From contig NZ_QKZV01000003.1 in NCBI RefSeq assembly GCF_003254115.1, positions 186,001 to 250,000 of the forward strand: 64,000 bases of DNA, in the 5' to 3' direction. This document shows positions 37,532-46,186 of this stretch, piece after piece (position 1 is the stretch's first letter; each line of letters opens with the position of its first letter). This DNA comes from Hydrotalea sandarakina (GTDB lineage Bacteria; Bacteroidota; Bacteroidia; Chitinophagales; Chitinophagaceae). The notes beneath the pieces were generated by a model that made no database searches, was not told the DNA's origin, and was given only the letters and a program-made list of their open reading frames with translations. Both the position numbers and the translations under genes were made by a program.

Positions 37532-39184
37532 ATGAACTTTCGAAGCTTTCAGGTGCCATATGCAGTTAGTGAACAATACAATAAGCGCGCCGCCTACTTT
37601 TCAATGGAATTTGCGATACACCAACCTTTAAAAATTTACAGTGGTGGTTTAGGATTTTTAGCAGGCTCACATTTAAGAAGCGCTTACGAGTTGCGGCAAA
37701 ACATGATAGGTATTGGTATTTTATGGAAATACGGTTATTACGACCAAACACGCAACCAAGACCAAACTTTGCAGCCCACATGGATGGAAAAAATTTATTC
37801 ATTTTTAGAAGATACAGGTATAAAATTCCAAATTATTATTCATGACCATCCGGTTTGGGTAAAAGCCATGTATTTAAATCCGGAAACATTTAAAACAGCG
37901 CCTTTATTTTTATTAACTACTGATTTACCGGAGAATGATTATGTTTCACAAACAATATCGCATAGGCTTTACGATGCTAATGTATCAACCAAAATTGCTC
38001 AATTTATGTTGTTGGGCATTGGCGGTGCTAAATTAATTGATGAAATAGGCTTTAATCCGGATGTATATCATTTAAATGAAGCACATGGAGTTTCCGCTGC
38101 ATTTTATTTATTGAATAAGTTTAAAAGTGTTGAAAAAGTAAAAGAACACTTGGTGTTTACCACTCATACTCCCGAAGAAGCCGGCAATGAAAAACACGAT
38201 ATTTACTTGTGCCAGAAAATGAGTTACTTCAGTGGTATCAGCATTGATGAAGTGAGGAAATTAACCGGCATTCAGGATGATTTGTTTAATCACTCACTAG
38301 CTGCTCTTCGCTTTGCACGTAAAGCCAATGGCGTTAGTCGTTTACACGGAGAAGTAAGTAGAAAAATGTGGAGTCATTATGATGGCATCTGTGAAATCAT
38401 TCACATTACTAATGCACAAAACTGGCGTTATTGGGCTGATAAACAATTGTACAAAGCCATGGAGGAAGGTAACGACCTGGCTTTTGACGATAGAAAAAAT
38501 TATTTAAAAAGAAGGGCTTTTGAAATTGTTGCTGACCAAACCGGAAAGTTATTCGATCCAAATGTATTAACTATAGTTTGGGCAAGAAGATTTGCAGGCT
38601 ATAAACGTGCAGATTTCTTAACGCAAAACTTAGAACGATTTGAAAAATTAATTAACAACCCATCAAAACCTGTTCAAATAATTTGGGCCGGTAAGCCCTA
38701 CCCTGTTGATTATCCGGCTATCAGCCAATTCAACAATTTAGTGCACTTAAGTAAGAATTATAAAAATGTAGCCGTACTAATTGGGTATGAGCTTACACTT
38801 AGCAAACGTTTAAAACAAGCAGCAGATGTTTGGCTAAACAATCCAAGGGTACCAAGAGAAGCTTCAGGAACAAGTGGTATGACGGCTGCCATGAACGGAG
38901 CAGTTAATTTTTCAACAGATGATGGATGGATTCCGGAGTTTGTGAATCATGGTAATAATGGTTTTGTTGTACCGAAGGCCGATTATGAAAACTTAAGTGT
39001 TCATGACCAGGATAATTACGACTTAAATAAAATGTATGAAATTTTAGAGCAACAAATTGTTCCATTATACTATAACAATTTTGAAACCTGGCGCCAAATT
39101 ATGAAAAATGGAATGCGAGATGTTCGCTTCCAATTTGATAGTAATAGAATGGCACATGAATACTATGAGTTAATGTATAAATAA
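37532..39184 (+). CDS. glgP: Alpha-glucan (glycogen) phosphorylase, short GT35 form
   Basis: This 550-residue protein has the AYFSMEFAIHQPLKIYSGGLGFLAG opening of the alpha-glucan phosphorylase subfamily, the VYHLNEAHGVSA segment, RFAGYKRADFL, and the PLP-region PREASGTSGMTAAMNGAVNFSTDDGWIPEF. Typical muscle- or E. coli-type phosphorylases are over 800 residues. This compact form lacks the long N-terminal regulatory extension. It should release glucose-1-P from glycogen. No glg genes are adjacent. The gene is complete, with a terminator after it. Confidence 0.9.
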   Translation: MNFRSFQVPYAVSEQYNKRAAYFSMEFAIHQPLKIYSGGLGFLAGSHLRSAYELRQNMIGIGILWKYGYYDQTRNQDQTLQPTWMEKIYSFLEDTGIKFQIIIHDHPVWVKAMYLNPETFKTAPLFLLTTDLPENDYVSQTISHRLYDANVSTKIAQFMLLGIGGAKLIDEIGFNPDVYHLNEAHGVSAAFYLLNKFKSVEKVKEHLVFTTHTPEEAGNEKHDIYLCQKMSYFSGISIDEVRKLTGIQDDLFNHSLAALRFARKANGVSRLHGEVSRKMWSHYDGICEIIHITNAQNWRYWADKQLYKAMEEGNDLAFDDRKNYLKRRAFEIVADQTGKLFDPNVLTIVWARRFAGYKRADFLTQNLERFEKLINNPSKPVQIIWAGKPYPVDYPAISQFNNLVHLSKNYKNVAVLIGYELTLSKRLKQAADVWLNNPRVPREASGTSGMTAAMNGAVNFSTDDGWIPEFVNHGNNGFVVPKADYENLSVHDQDNYDLNKMYEILEQQIVPLYYNNFETWRQIMKNGMRDVRFQFDSNRMAHEYYELMYK

Positions 39185-39224
39185 TCATTTCAAGCATCCA
39201 AATAGTATATAACCGCAGCCACAT

Positions 39225-39264
39225 AAAAAAAGTAAGGGGAAACAAAAAACCCCTTACTTTTTTA
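39225..39264. terminator. Bidirectional terminator between glgP and the OmpA gene
   Basis: A 13-bp perfect stem (39227-39239 with 39250-39262) is flanked by A and T runs on both strands. Confidence 0.88.
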
Positions 39265-39303
39265 GTTAGGGGTTTTTGATATTGCTGAAAATTTAAGTTG
39301 CTG

Positions 39304-40668
39304 TTAATAATAGCGCAGCTTTAATTCAACTCTTCTATTCATAGCTCTACCCTTAGCAGTTTTATTGTCCGCAATGGGTTTGCTTGAACCGTAACCGGCT
39401 GCATGTAAGCGATCTGCGTTTATTCCTTTTGAAATAAAGTATTGCATAACCGCATAAGCACGTTTTTCACTTAATGCCTGATTTACTGCTTCACTTCCTA
39501 CATTATCGGTATAACCTTCTACATCTAATTTCAAATTTGGATCGTCTTGTAAAATTTTTACCATTTCACCCAAAGGCTTGTAGGAGTTTGCAATTAATTG
39601 AGCACTGCCTGTTGAGAAGAAAATATTTTTAGCAATTGTATTCACCTTTACAATTACTTCTTCTTTTATAACAGGACAGCCAAAGTTTTCCTTAACGCCA
39701 AATACATTTGGACATTTATCTTCTTCATCATTAATACCATCACCATCTGTATCAGGTACAGGACATCCTTGGTAACGAGCTACACCGGCAACTGTAGGGC
39801 ATTTATCTTCTTCATCATTAATACCATCACCATCGGTATCGGGTACAGGACAACCATTGTATTTAGCCAAACCAGGTACAGTTGGACATTTATCATTTTC
39901 ATCATTAATACCATCGCCATCTGTATCGGGTACAGGACAACCATTGTATTTGGCAACACCCGGCACATTTGGGCACTGATCTTTATCGTCGGGAATACCA
40001 TCACCATCAGTATCTTTTGGCGTTTCTTTTACCGGTGGTGGAGGCGTTGGTGCCAATTTCACTTCTTTTTTTCCGGGTGCAATTGGTGATGCAAAACCTA
40101 AACTATATTGAAAATTATAGTTGGTTAAATCAGATACGCCTAGATGATAGGAGTACTGCAAATTGATGAAATTACCTTCACCTAAATTGAACTGCAATCC
40201 GGTTCCAACAGGAATATAAGCACCAAAATAAGTTCCTGCATACATAGAGGCACCAATACCGGCTGATAAATACGGTACCATGAAGTACTTATCAGTCAAT
40301 AACTTCAGATTTACATTGGCATCGGCTTCCAATAAAAATTTATCCTGAACAGGAGTTTGAACGCCACTTTTGTAAAGGAAGGGGTATTTTAAGAATGAAC
40401 CGCCTAATCCTGCCATGAAATCTAAATGATCAGTGAGACCTTGGAAATACTGCACATTTAAGCCGGGCGCCATGTCTTTCATTTTCGTCCATTGCTTGTT
40501 TTCAAAAACAGTAGTAATGGAACTGCTGCTAATTAACTCGGGGGTTGCGAAATCCTTCAGGAAGAAGTTGATACTCAATGAAGGCCTTTTTATCAGCTGA
40601 GTTGCATCCTGCGCGAAAACAGATAGCATACCGCCAATACTGATTAAAAGTAGTAGGGTTTTCTTCAT
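39304..40668 (-). CDS. Outer membrane protein with thrombospondin type 3 repeats and OmpA C-terminal domain
   Basis: This 454-residue protein has a signal peptide (1-19, ending VFAQ), an N-terminal beta-barrel (about 25-195) and a Pro-rich linker (APTPPPPVKETP). Four 29-residue Ca-binding TSP3 repeats run from about residue 219 (DTDGDGI(P/N)D...CP). A peptidoglycan-binding OmpA domain (about 345-454) contains NIFFSTGSAQL, VEGYTDNVGS and GYGSSKPIADNKTAKGRAMNRRVEL with the key Asp and Arg. It is probably an abundant protein tethering the outer membrane to the wall. Confidence 0.93.
   Translation of the reverse strand: MKKTLLLLISIGGMLSVFAQDATQLIKRPSLSINFFLKDFATPELISSSSITTVFENKQWTKMKDMAPGLNVQYFQGLTDHLDFMAGLGGSFLKYPFLYKSGVQTPVQDKFLLEADANVNLKLLTDKYFMVPYLSAGIGASMYAGTYFGAYIPVGTGLQFNLGEGNFINLQYSYHLGVSDLTNYNFQYSLGFASPIAPGKKEVKLAPTPPPPVKETPKDTDGDGIPDDKDQCPNVPGVAKYNGCPVPDTDGDGINDENDKCPTVPGLAKYNGCPVPDTDGDGINDEEDKCPTVAGVARYQGCPVPDTDGDGINDEEDKCPNVFGVKENFGCPVIKEEVIVKVNTIAKNIFFSTGSAQLIANSYKPLGEMVKILQDDPNLKLDVEGYTDNVGSEAVNQALSEKRAYAVMQYFISKGINADRLHAAGYGSSKPIADNKTAKGRAMNRRVELKLRYY
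39667..40014 (-). repeat. Four 87-bp tandem repeats encoding TSP3 motifs
   Basis: The four units encode DTDGDGI..D..D.CP.V.G.....GCPVP with high nucleotide similarity, especially units 2-4. Such arrays can vary in copy number by recombination. Confidence 0.85.
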
Positions 40669-40738
40669 AATGTTAATTTTATTATAGCAAAAATAAAGGG
40701 GTTATTGAATTTTAATAAAATTTTTGCTATTTTAATAT

Positions 40739-41170
40739 TCAGTTAATATTCACAACCTCTTCACCCGAAGGTTCATTGGGTAATTCTTCTACCTTTACTT
40801 TTACCAAACCCATCTTCATAAACTGTAGCTTTTTGGCAGCAATTCTACTCAAATCAATCACTCTGCCCTTTTTAGACATCCGCTTGTTCATCCGGTCATT
40901 AATCCGCACAATTACTGATTTGTGATTCCGAAGATTGGTAACTTTTACCCAGGTATTCAGTTTAAAATTGTTGCTGGCGGCAGTTAATTTTTTATGTTCA
41001 TATATTTCACCGGTAGCAGTTTCAGTTCCTTGCAAGTTTGAACTGTAAAAACTTGCTATTCCTGTTATTGTTTTTAATGGTTTTACGGGATCATTTGCCG
41101 TACTATCCTGGCCTTTTACCTGAAAAGTAAAAAAAACACACACCAATAAATTCAAAATCACAAACTTCAT
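40739..41170 (-). CDS. rlpA: RlpA-like double-psi beta-barrel protein
   Basis: This 143-residue secreted protein has a signal peptide (about 1-20, ending VKGQ). The RlpA domain is seen in GIASFYSSNLQGTETATGEIY, LTAASNNFKLNTWVKVTNLRNHKSV, VRINDRMNK and GRVIDLSRIAAKKL. It lacks a SPOR domain. Many RlpA proteins cleave or bind denuded peptidoglycan at septa. The catalytic Asp region (NDRM) is kept, so activity is possible. An upstream promoter and large terminator-like hairpin precede it. Confidence 0.85.
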   Translation of the reverse strand: MKFVILNLLVCVFFTFQVKGQDSTANDPVKPLKTITGIASFYSSNLQGTETATGEIYEHKKLTAASNNFKLNTWVKVTNLRNHKSVIVRINDRMNKRMSKKGRVIDLSRIAAKKLQFMKMGLVKVKVEELPNEPSGEEVVNIN

Positions 41171-41253
41171 ACTACATCAATTTTTGTTAAAAAATTCCTT
41201 CATTTGGGTTTACTCAGCAGCAGAATTTAATTTCATAGGCATTTTCATTCGTT

Positions 41254-41353
41254 AAAAAAAGCATTGCAGGTATTTCATTCCGTCAAATGACCTGGAAAAT
41301 GAAAAAAATGCTTTAAAATATTTAAAAAGTACCAATTTTAATTAACCAACCAA
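41254..41353 (-). promoter_or_regulatory. Promoter followed at once by a terminator-like hairpin, upstream of rlpA
   Basis: On the minus strand TTG (41351-41353), a 19-nt spacer and TACTTTTT (41324-41331, 7 of 8 to consensus) form a promoter. Next comes a hairpin: AAAGCATT (41307-41314) pairs with AATGCTTT (41258-41265), with an inner CAGGT.ATTT/AAAT.ACCTG stem (41267-41275 with 41285-41294), followed by seven T. No minus-strand gene lies upstream, so the hairpin is either an rlpA 5' attenuator or the end of a small RNA of about 70 nt. Confidence 0.5.
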
Positions 41354-41361
41354 TTGAGGCG

Positions 41362-42105
41362 ATGAACTTTGCTAATTTAAAATATCCATGGTACTTCAAT
41401 TACCGGAAATATAGTGCACTGCTGTGCTTGATATTTGGATGCTTGGCCTGTACAACTACTATGCCAAAGCGCAAAAGTAAGGTAAATTTCGCTGAAAATC
41501 AACACTTTTTCAAAAAGAACGACAAACGCTATGATAGTTTAAGCATGATTAACTTAACACAATATATTCCGGGTATTGTGATTGATTTAAGATATGCAGG
41601 CTACAATAATTTCATGCATATACCTATGTATAAACAGCACCCTAACACTACTTTTTTAAGAAAACCTGCTGCCGAAGCTTTAAAAAAGGCACAAGAGGCG
41701 CTTAATCAACAATCACTTTCGCTGGTTATTTGGGATGGTTACCGTCCTTATGATGTTACAGTAGATTTCTGGAATAAGGTGCACGATGAACGTTATGTAG
41801 CTAACCCTAAAAATGGTAGTGGTCATAATAGAGGCATTGCTGTAGATGTATCCATTATCAACTTAAAAAATGGGCAATTGCTAAATATGGGTACTGATTT
41901 TGATAATTTTACCGATAGTGCACATGCTAACTTCATGGGCTTGCCCGATTCTGTTTTGGCAAACAGAAGATTATTACGACAAACTATGCAAGCATTTGGT
42001 TTTGAAGCACTACCTACTGAATGGTGGCATAATAGCTGGCCCAATGCAAAGCATTTTCCCATTTTGAATGTTACGTTTAAGCAACTGCAGCGAATGACTA
42101 AGTAA
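41362..42105 (+). CDS. D-alanyl-D-alanine dipeptidase, VanX/DdpX-type (M15D), lipoprotein
   Basis: This 247-residue protein has a lipobox-like signal (FGCLACTT, Cys about 30). Catalytic motifs of the VanX family are complete: WDGYRPYDV (Arg), GSGHNRGIAVDVSI (zinc His and Asp) and TEWWHNSWP (Glu and zinc His). It probably hydrolyses D-Ala-D-Ala from wall turnover for recycling, as in E. coli DdpX. No vanA or vanH genes are nearby, so it is not evidence of glycopeptide resistance. Confidence 0.9.
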   Translation: MNFANLKYPWYFNYRKYSALLCLIFGCLACTTTMPKRKSKVNFAENQHFFKKNDKRYDSLSMINLTQYIPGIVIDLRYAGYNNFMHIPMYKQHPNTTFLRKPAAEALKKAQEALNQQSLSLVIWDGYRPYDVTVDFWNKVHDERYVANPKNGSGHNRGIAVDVSIINLKNGQLLNMGTDFDNFTDSAHANFMGLPDSVLANRRLLRQTMQAFGFEALPTEWWHNSWPNAKHFPILNVTFKQLQRMTK

Positions 42106-42114
42106 TGTTATTGG

Positions 42115-42414
42115 TTACTGCTGAAATTTTTGCGTTTTTTCTAAACCGGTAATATCGCCCTTACTTCTAATCTGTATTTGAATATTTTGAATCCATTCCT
42201 CACAACCCAAACTGTATAAATACTCATTAATATTTTGAATAACCTGCATCACTTCAGTATATTTTCCTTCAATTACCGTTGCGAAAGGCCCAACTTCATA
42301 AGTAATACCTGATTGCTGAATGATACTGATTGCTTCATCTACCCACAAATAGGGATGCTTATCTGTTACAACGGGGATTAACTGAATAGAAGCATTGACT
42401 ATAAATTGATGCAT
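42115..42414 (-). CDS. MTH1187/YkoF-like thiamine-binding protein
   Basis: This 99-residue protein has the UPF0045/MTH1187 ferredoxin-like fold pattern: ASIQLIPVVTD, WVDEAISIIQQSGITYEVGPFATVIEG and a final strand IQIQIRSKG. Family members bind thiamine or related ligands as dimers or tetramers. It is the last gene of the aroB-aroA-aroC run, 2 nt after the DUF952 gene, but has no known link to aromatic synthesis. Confidence 0.82.
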   Translation of the reverse strand: MHQFIVNASIQLIPVVTDKHPYLWVDEAISIIQQSGITYEVGPFATVIEGKYTEVMQVIQNINEYLYSLGCEEWIQNIQIQIRSKGDITGLEKTQKFQQ

Positions 42415-42416
42415 GA

Positions 42417-42731
42417 TTATTGATTTATATATTGGATATTAACGATTTCTGTCAATGGTATTCTGCAATACACATGTGGGAAAAGTTCAGGAACCATGGG
42501 TGAAGGTTCAAATTTGATGTTGCTTTTTAAATTATTGGTAAGTATGGTTAATTGAACTAAATTTTGTATGCCTAAAAAATATCGTTCTAAAACACCATCC
42601 ATTTGCTGCAAGGTACAACAGTGAATAAATCCTTCTTTTAACAAACTTGGGCTTTCATAGTACCCCTTTTCTTGAGCAGCTATCCATTCATTTTGCGTGG
42701 TAATATGATAAATGAATGCATCTTCTTTCAT
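42417..42731 (-). CDS. DUF952 family protein
   Basis: This 104-residue protein shows the DUF952 signature: FIYHITTQNEWIAAQEKGYYESPSLLKEGFIHCCTLQQM and FPHVYCRIPLTEIV. The fold is related to ADP-ribosyl-binding or transferase-like domains, but the function is unknown. It starts 4 nt after aroC and is tightly cotranscribed. Confidence 0.85.
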   Translation of the reverse strand: MKEDAFIYHITTQNEWIAAQEKGYYESPSLLKEGFIHCCTLQQMDGVLERYFLGIQNLVQLTILTNNLKSNIKFEPSPMVPELFPHVYCRIPLTEIVNIQYINQ

Positions 42732-42735
42732 ACAA

Positions 42736-43743
42736 CTATTTGTTTGATTGATTCCAAATACGAGGAATGAGTTGATTCATTAACATAAAATCGGCTAATA
42801 CAATGGCTGTAACTGCTTCTAATACAACGGGAACACGAAGCGCTATACACAAATCGTGGCGACCTTTTACTGTAAATGGCTCTACTGTATTGGTTTCCCA
42901 ATTGAATGACTCTTGTATTTTAGGCGTTGATGATGTTGGTTTTACTGCCACCCTAAACACCAATGGATTGTTATTAGAAATACCTCCCACAATTCCACCG
43001 GCGTGATTGGTTTTCGTTAGTCCATCTGAATTGAGAATGGCATCATTGTGTTCACTTCCCAACATTTTTGCTGCTGCAAATCCGGCACCAAATTCAATTC
43101 CCTTAATAGCGGGAATAGCAAAAACAGCATGCGCTAATACACTTTCAAGTGAATCGAAAAAAGGCTCACCTAATCCCATAGGTAAACCGGTAACCGTGCA
43201 TTCAACTATACCGCCTACTGAATCTTTAGCGGCTATGGCTTTTTCAATTCCGGCATCAACTGTTGGTAAACCTCCCACTTCTGTAATAGTAGCCTGAACA
43301 GTAATATGCTTCAATAATTTTTTTGCAATAACACCGGCAGCAACTAAAGCAACAGTAAGTCTGCCGCTAAAATGGCCGCCTCCTCTGTAATCTTCAAACC
43401 CACCAAACTTTTGGTGGGCAACAAAATCGGCATGTCCGGGCCTTGGAATGGCACGTTGTTTATCATAATCACCACTACGGGTATTATTGTTTTCAAATAA
43501 AATGGTTAATGGTGCTCCGGTAGTGTGATGATTAAATACACCGCTTTTAAAAATAGGCAAATCTGTTTCTTGCCTAGGCGTTGTTGCCTTTTGAATGCCA
43601 CCTTTTCTGCGTTCAATATCCGGCAAAAAATCATCAATGGTTAAAGGCAAACCTGCAGGTATTCCATCAATACAAATGCCTACACTTTCGCCATGCGATT
43701 CGCCAAAAATATGCACCCGAAAAATTCTGCCAAATGAGTTCAA
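42736..43743 (-). CDS. aroC: Chorismate synthase
   Basis: This 335-residue protein forms chorismate from EPSP. The opening MNSFGRIFRVHIFGESHGESVG, the GRPGHADF-like RPGHADFVAHQKFGG, and GGGHFSGRLTVA flavin/substrate motifs are intact. The start codon is TTG at 43743: an in-frame TGA lies two codons upstream, and homology begins exactly there. The weak start may limit synthesis relative to aroA, 18 nt upstream. The length is a little below the family norm of about 350-360. Confidence 0.96.
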   Translation of the reverse strand: MNSFGRIFRVHIFGESHGESVGICIDGIPAGLPLTIDDFLPDIERRKGGIQKATTPRQETDLPIFKSGVFNHHTTGAPLTILFENNNTRSGDYDKQRAIPRPGHADFVAHQKFGGFEDYRGGGHFSGRLTVALVAAGVIAKKLLKHITVQATITEVGGLPTVDAGIEKAIAAKDSVGGIVECTVTGLPMGLGEPFFDSLESVLAHAVFAIPAIKGIEFGAGFAAAKMLGSEHNDAILNSDGLTKTNHAGGIVGGISNNNPLVFRVAVKPTSSTPKIQESFNWETNTVEPFTVKGRHDLCIALRVPVVLEAVTAIVLADFMLMNQLIPRIWNQSNK

Positions 43744-43761
43744 AATATTTCAATTAAGTTG

Positions 43762-45042
43762 TTAATGATGTAAAGATACAATAGCTCCTAATTCGTTAAT
43801 ATGGTGATAGAAGTCAGGATAAGATTTATTAATAGCCTCAGCATCGTTAATTTCCACTGCTCCATTTGCTTTTAATGCAGCCAATGCGCAAGCCATAGCT
43901 ATTCTATGGTCATGATGCGATGAAACATTAGCAGCCTTAATTTCATTCCCACCTTCTACCAGCATTAAATTGTCCTGTAATTTAATTGTAACACCCAATT
44001 TTGCAAATTCTTGCTGTAATGTCAATGCCCTGTTACTTTCTTTATGTGCTAAACGTTCAATACCTTCTATAACGGTAGTGCCTTTGCAATAAGCAGCTAA
44101 AGCTACTAATGGCGGAAATAAGTCGGGGCAATCTGTTGCATTGAAATGAAAGGCACTTAATGAACTTTGTTGAATGTGAATTTGCTGTGTTTCAATTGAC
44201 ATAATTGCACCGGCATCCATCAATGCCTGTAAAATAGCTTTATCGGCCTGAACAGAATCTACATCAAGTCCTTTAACAGTAATATTACCTGCAATAGCAC
44301 CGGCCACCAATAAAAAAGCAGCACCGCTCCAATCGCCTTCTACAGTATATTCAACTACAACATTTTGCGCAGCATTATGCGAAGCTGCATCAAAATAAAA
44401 AGATTCATAATGATTGTTATGCGGCGTTTTCAAACAAAAATGCTGCATCACTTTTAAGGTTAAATCAATATAGGGTTTGCTTTTCAAATCGTTTACGGTA
44501 ATGGTTACGTTTTGGGCATGAGCTGCAGAAAATGCCATTAATAAACCCGTTAAAAATTGAGAACTTAAATGTCCATCAACCGTAATATTAGCAGGTTGCA
44601 AGGGGCCTTTCACTTGTATAGGCAACTTACCATTGTTAGATTTTATTTGCACATTCAGATCGGGGAAAATAGCATCGAAAAATTGCATGGGGCGTTGCAA
44701 TAAGCTTCCTTCACCATTAATGTTAATTGGAAAATTATTTAATGCAATTAATGGGGTAAACATTCTTATGCCAAGGCCACTTTCGCCACAATTAATTTCG
44801 TTGGTAGTTGCATGAATGCCTTTTGAAGATATGATGATGCGATTATTTTCGTTTTGTACTGTTGCTCCTAATTGTTGAATTACTTGTAATGCTGCTCGAT
44901 CATCGTTTGAGTAACCCGGATTGTTAATAATGCTGGTACCCGTTTTAACCAAGGCTGCAGCACAGGCTCGCTGCATAGAACTTTTAGAAGCAGGAGCTTG
45001 AATAGTGCCTTTTATTGTAGATGGATGAATAGTTGCTATCAT
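43762..45042 (-). CDS. aroA: 3-phosphoshikimate 1-carboxyvinyltransferase (EPSP synthase)
   Basis: This 426-residue protein has the two-domain EPSP fold. Recognisable parts are APASKSSMQRACAAALVKTG (the usual N-terminal PEP/shikimate-3-P lysine loop), NCGESGLGIRMFTPL, GHLSSQFLTGLLMAF, and DHRIAMACALAALKANG. The glyphosate-site NCGESGLGIRM replaces the common GNAGTxxR, as in other Bacteroidota. It is 9 nt from aroB and 18 nt from aroC. Confidence 0.95.
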   Translation of the reverse strand: MIATIHPSTIKGTIQAPASKSSMQRACAAALVKTGTSIINNPGYSNDDRAALQVIQQLGATVQNENNRIIISSKGIHATTNEINCGESGLGIRMFTPLIALNNFPININGEGSLLQRPMQFFDAIFPDLNVQIKSNNGKLPIQVKGPLQPANITVDGHLSSQFLTGLLMAFSAAHAQNVTITVNDLKSKPYIDLTLKVMQHFCLKTPHNNHYESFYFDAASHNAAQNVVVEYTVEGDWSGAAFLLVAGAIAGNITVKGLDVDSVQADKAILQALMDAGAIMSIETQQIHIQQSSLSAFHFNATDCPDLFPPLVALAAYCKGTTVIEGIERLAHKESNRALTLQQEFAKLGVTIKLQDNLMLVEGGNEIKAANVSSHHDHRIAMACALAALKANGAVEINDAEAINKSYPDFYHHINELGAIVSLHH

Positions 45043-45051
45043 GTAATTAAA

Positions 45052-46074
45052 TTATGATAATTGTGTATACATTTTTTCAAGATCTTTCAAAGGAATGGGA
45101 AGAATAACGCCTTTGCCAATTTTTTCCAATAAAATATAATGCACTTCTGCTTGTTGTCGTTTCTTATCCATTTGCAGCATTTGCATTACTTTTTCTGTAT
45201 TAAAAGAAAAGGTGGTAGGTAATCCAAACTTTGTTAATAGATTAGATACTGCCTCTGCTTTTTTAAATCCTAATATTTGTTGTGATAGAAGGGCTGCATA
45301 ATGCACACCAACTGCTACTGCATGCCCATGTGAAAGCCCATATTCATTTTCAATAGCATGACCTAAGGTATGGCCAAAGTTTAAAAGTTTCCGTTCACCC
45401 TTTTCATTTTCATCGTTCTTAACCACAGCCATTTTTATTTGCACATTTTTTTGAATCAACTGGTTTAATTGCAATTTATTTTTCTTTAATGCTGCCGGGT
45501 TTACCTTTTCTAACATAGTAAACATAGCTGCATTTTTTATGCATGCATGTTTTATTATTTCGGCAAAGCCATTTTGCCATTCCAGTTCAGGCAGTGTATT
45601 TAAGAAAGTAGTATCATACAAAAGAAATGAAGGCTGACGAATAGTGCCAATAATGTTTTTATACAAATTCCAATCAACACCATTTTTACCGCCAATTGAA
45701 GCGTCAACCATGGCTAACAAGGTAGTTGGCACAAAACCAAATGCTACACCACGCATATAAATAGATGCAACAAAACCGGTTATATCAGTAACCACACCGC
45801 CGCCTACGCCAATAATTGTAGCAGTTCGGTCGGCTTTTAGTTCAATTAATTGTTCAATAATTAACTGAACAGTTGCTAAATTTTTGTTGGATTCACCGGC
45901 AGCAATTACAATGGTTTTCCAGTTTTTAAATGCCGATTTATGTAATGCATAAACGTTAGCATCTGTAATTATAAATGTACTTTGAACATTCACTAACTGT
46001 TTTAATTGCTTAAAAGATGCATTAAAATAAAAATTTATTTTATTTTGGTTAACTTGAACAGATTTTTGAAGCAT
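45052..46074 (-). CDS. aroB: 3-dehydroquinate synthase
   Basis: From the ATG at 46074 (MLQKSVQVNQNKINFYFN) the product is 340 residues; the frame continues upstream only to a TTG. NAD-binding IIGVGGGVVTDITGFVASIYMRG, TTLLAMVDASIGGKNGVD, and the metal ligands in FAEIIKHACI (Glu), LNFGHTLGHAIE and SHGHAVAVG (His) are intact. It performs the second shikimate step. A terminator separates it from the DAHP synthase gene, so it starts its own unit. Confidence 0.95.
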   Translation of the reverse strand: MLQKSVQVNQNKINFYFNASFKQLKQLVNVQSTFIITDANVYALHKSAFKNWKTIVIAAGESNKNLATVQLIIEQLIELKADRTATIIGVGGGVVTDITGFVASIYMRGVAFGFVPTTLLAMVDASIGGKNGVDWNLYKNIIGTIRQPSFLLYDTTFLNTLPELEWQNGFAEIIKHACIKNAAMFTMLEKVNPAALKKNKLQLNQLIQKNVQIKMAVVKNDENEKGERKLLNFGHTLGHAIENEYGLSHGHAVAVGVHYAALLSQQILGFKKAEAVSNLLTKFGLPTTFSFNTEKVMQMLQMDKKRQQAEVHYILLEKIGKGVILPIPLKDLEKMYTQLS

Positions 46075-46141
46075 GTTACAATAAATTGGTTGCACAAATT
46101 GTAAAAACGGTTTGGCAATTGAACGCAGTTATATTTGCCAA

Positions 46142-46180
46142 CAAAAAAATACAGCCAATAACTGTTTACATTATTGGCTG
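46142..46180 (-). terminator. Terminator between DAHP synthase and aroB
   Basis: A 10-bp perfect stem (46152-46161 with 46171-46180) and 9-nt loop are followed on the minus strand by TATTTTTTTG. It ends the pheA-led unit. Confidence 0.85.
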
Positions 46181-46186
46181 CAAATA

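Noticed and set aside
39667-40014. CRISPR-like array
   Set aside because: The regular 87-bp units are in-frame coding repeats for thrombospondin type 3 motifs.
41362-42105. VanX as evidence for vancomycin resistance
   Set aside because: No vanH, vanA or regulatory genes nearby; a lone dipeptidase fits wall recycling.
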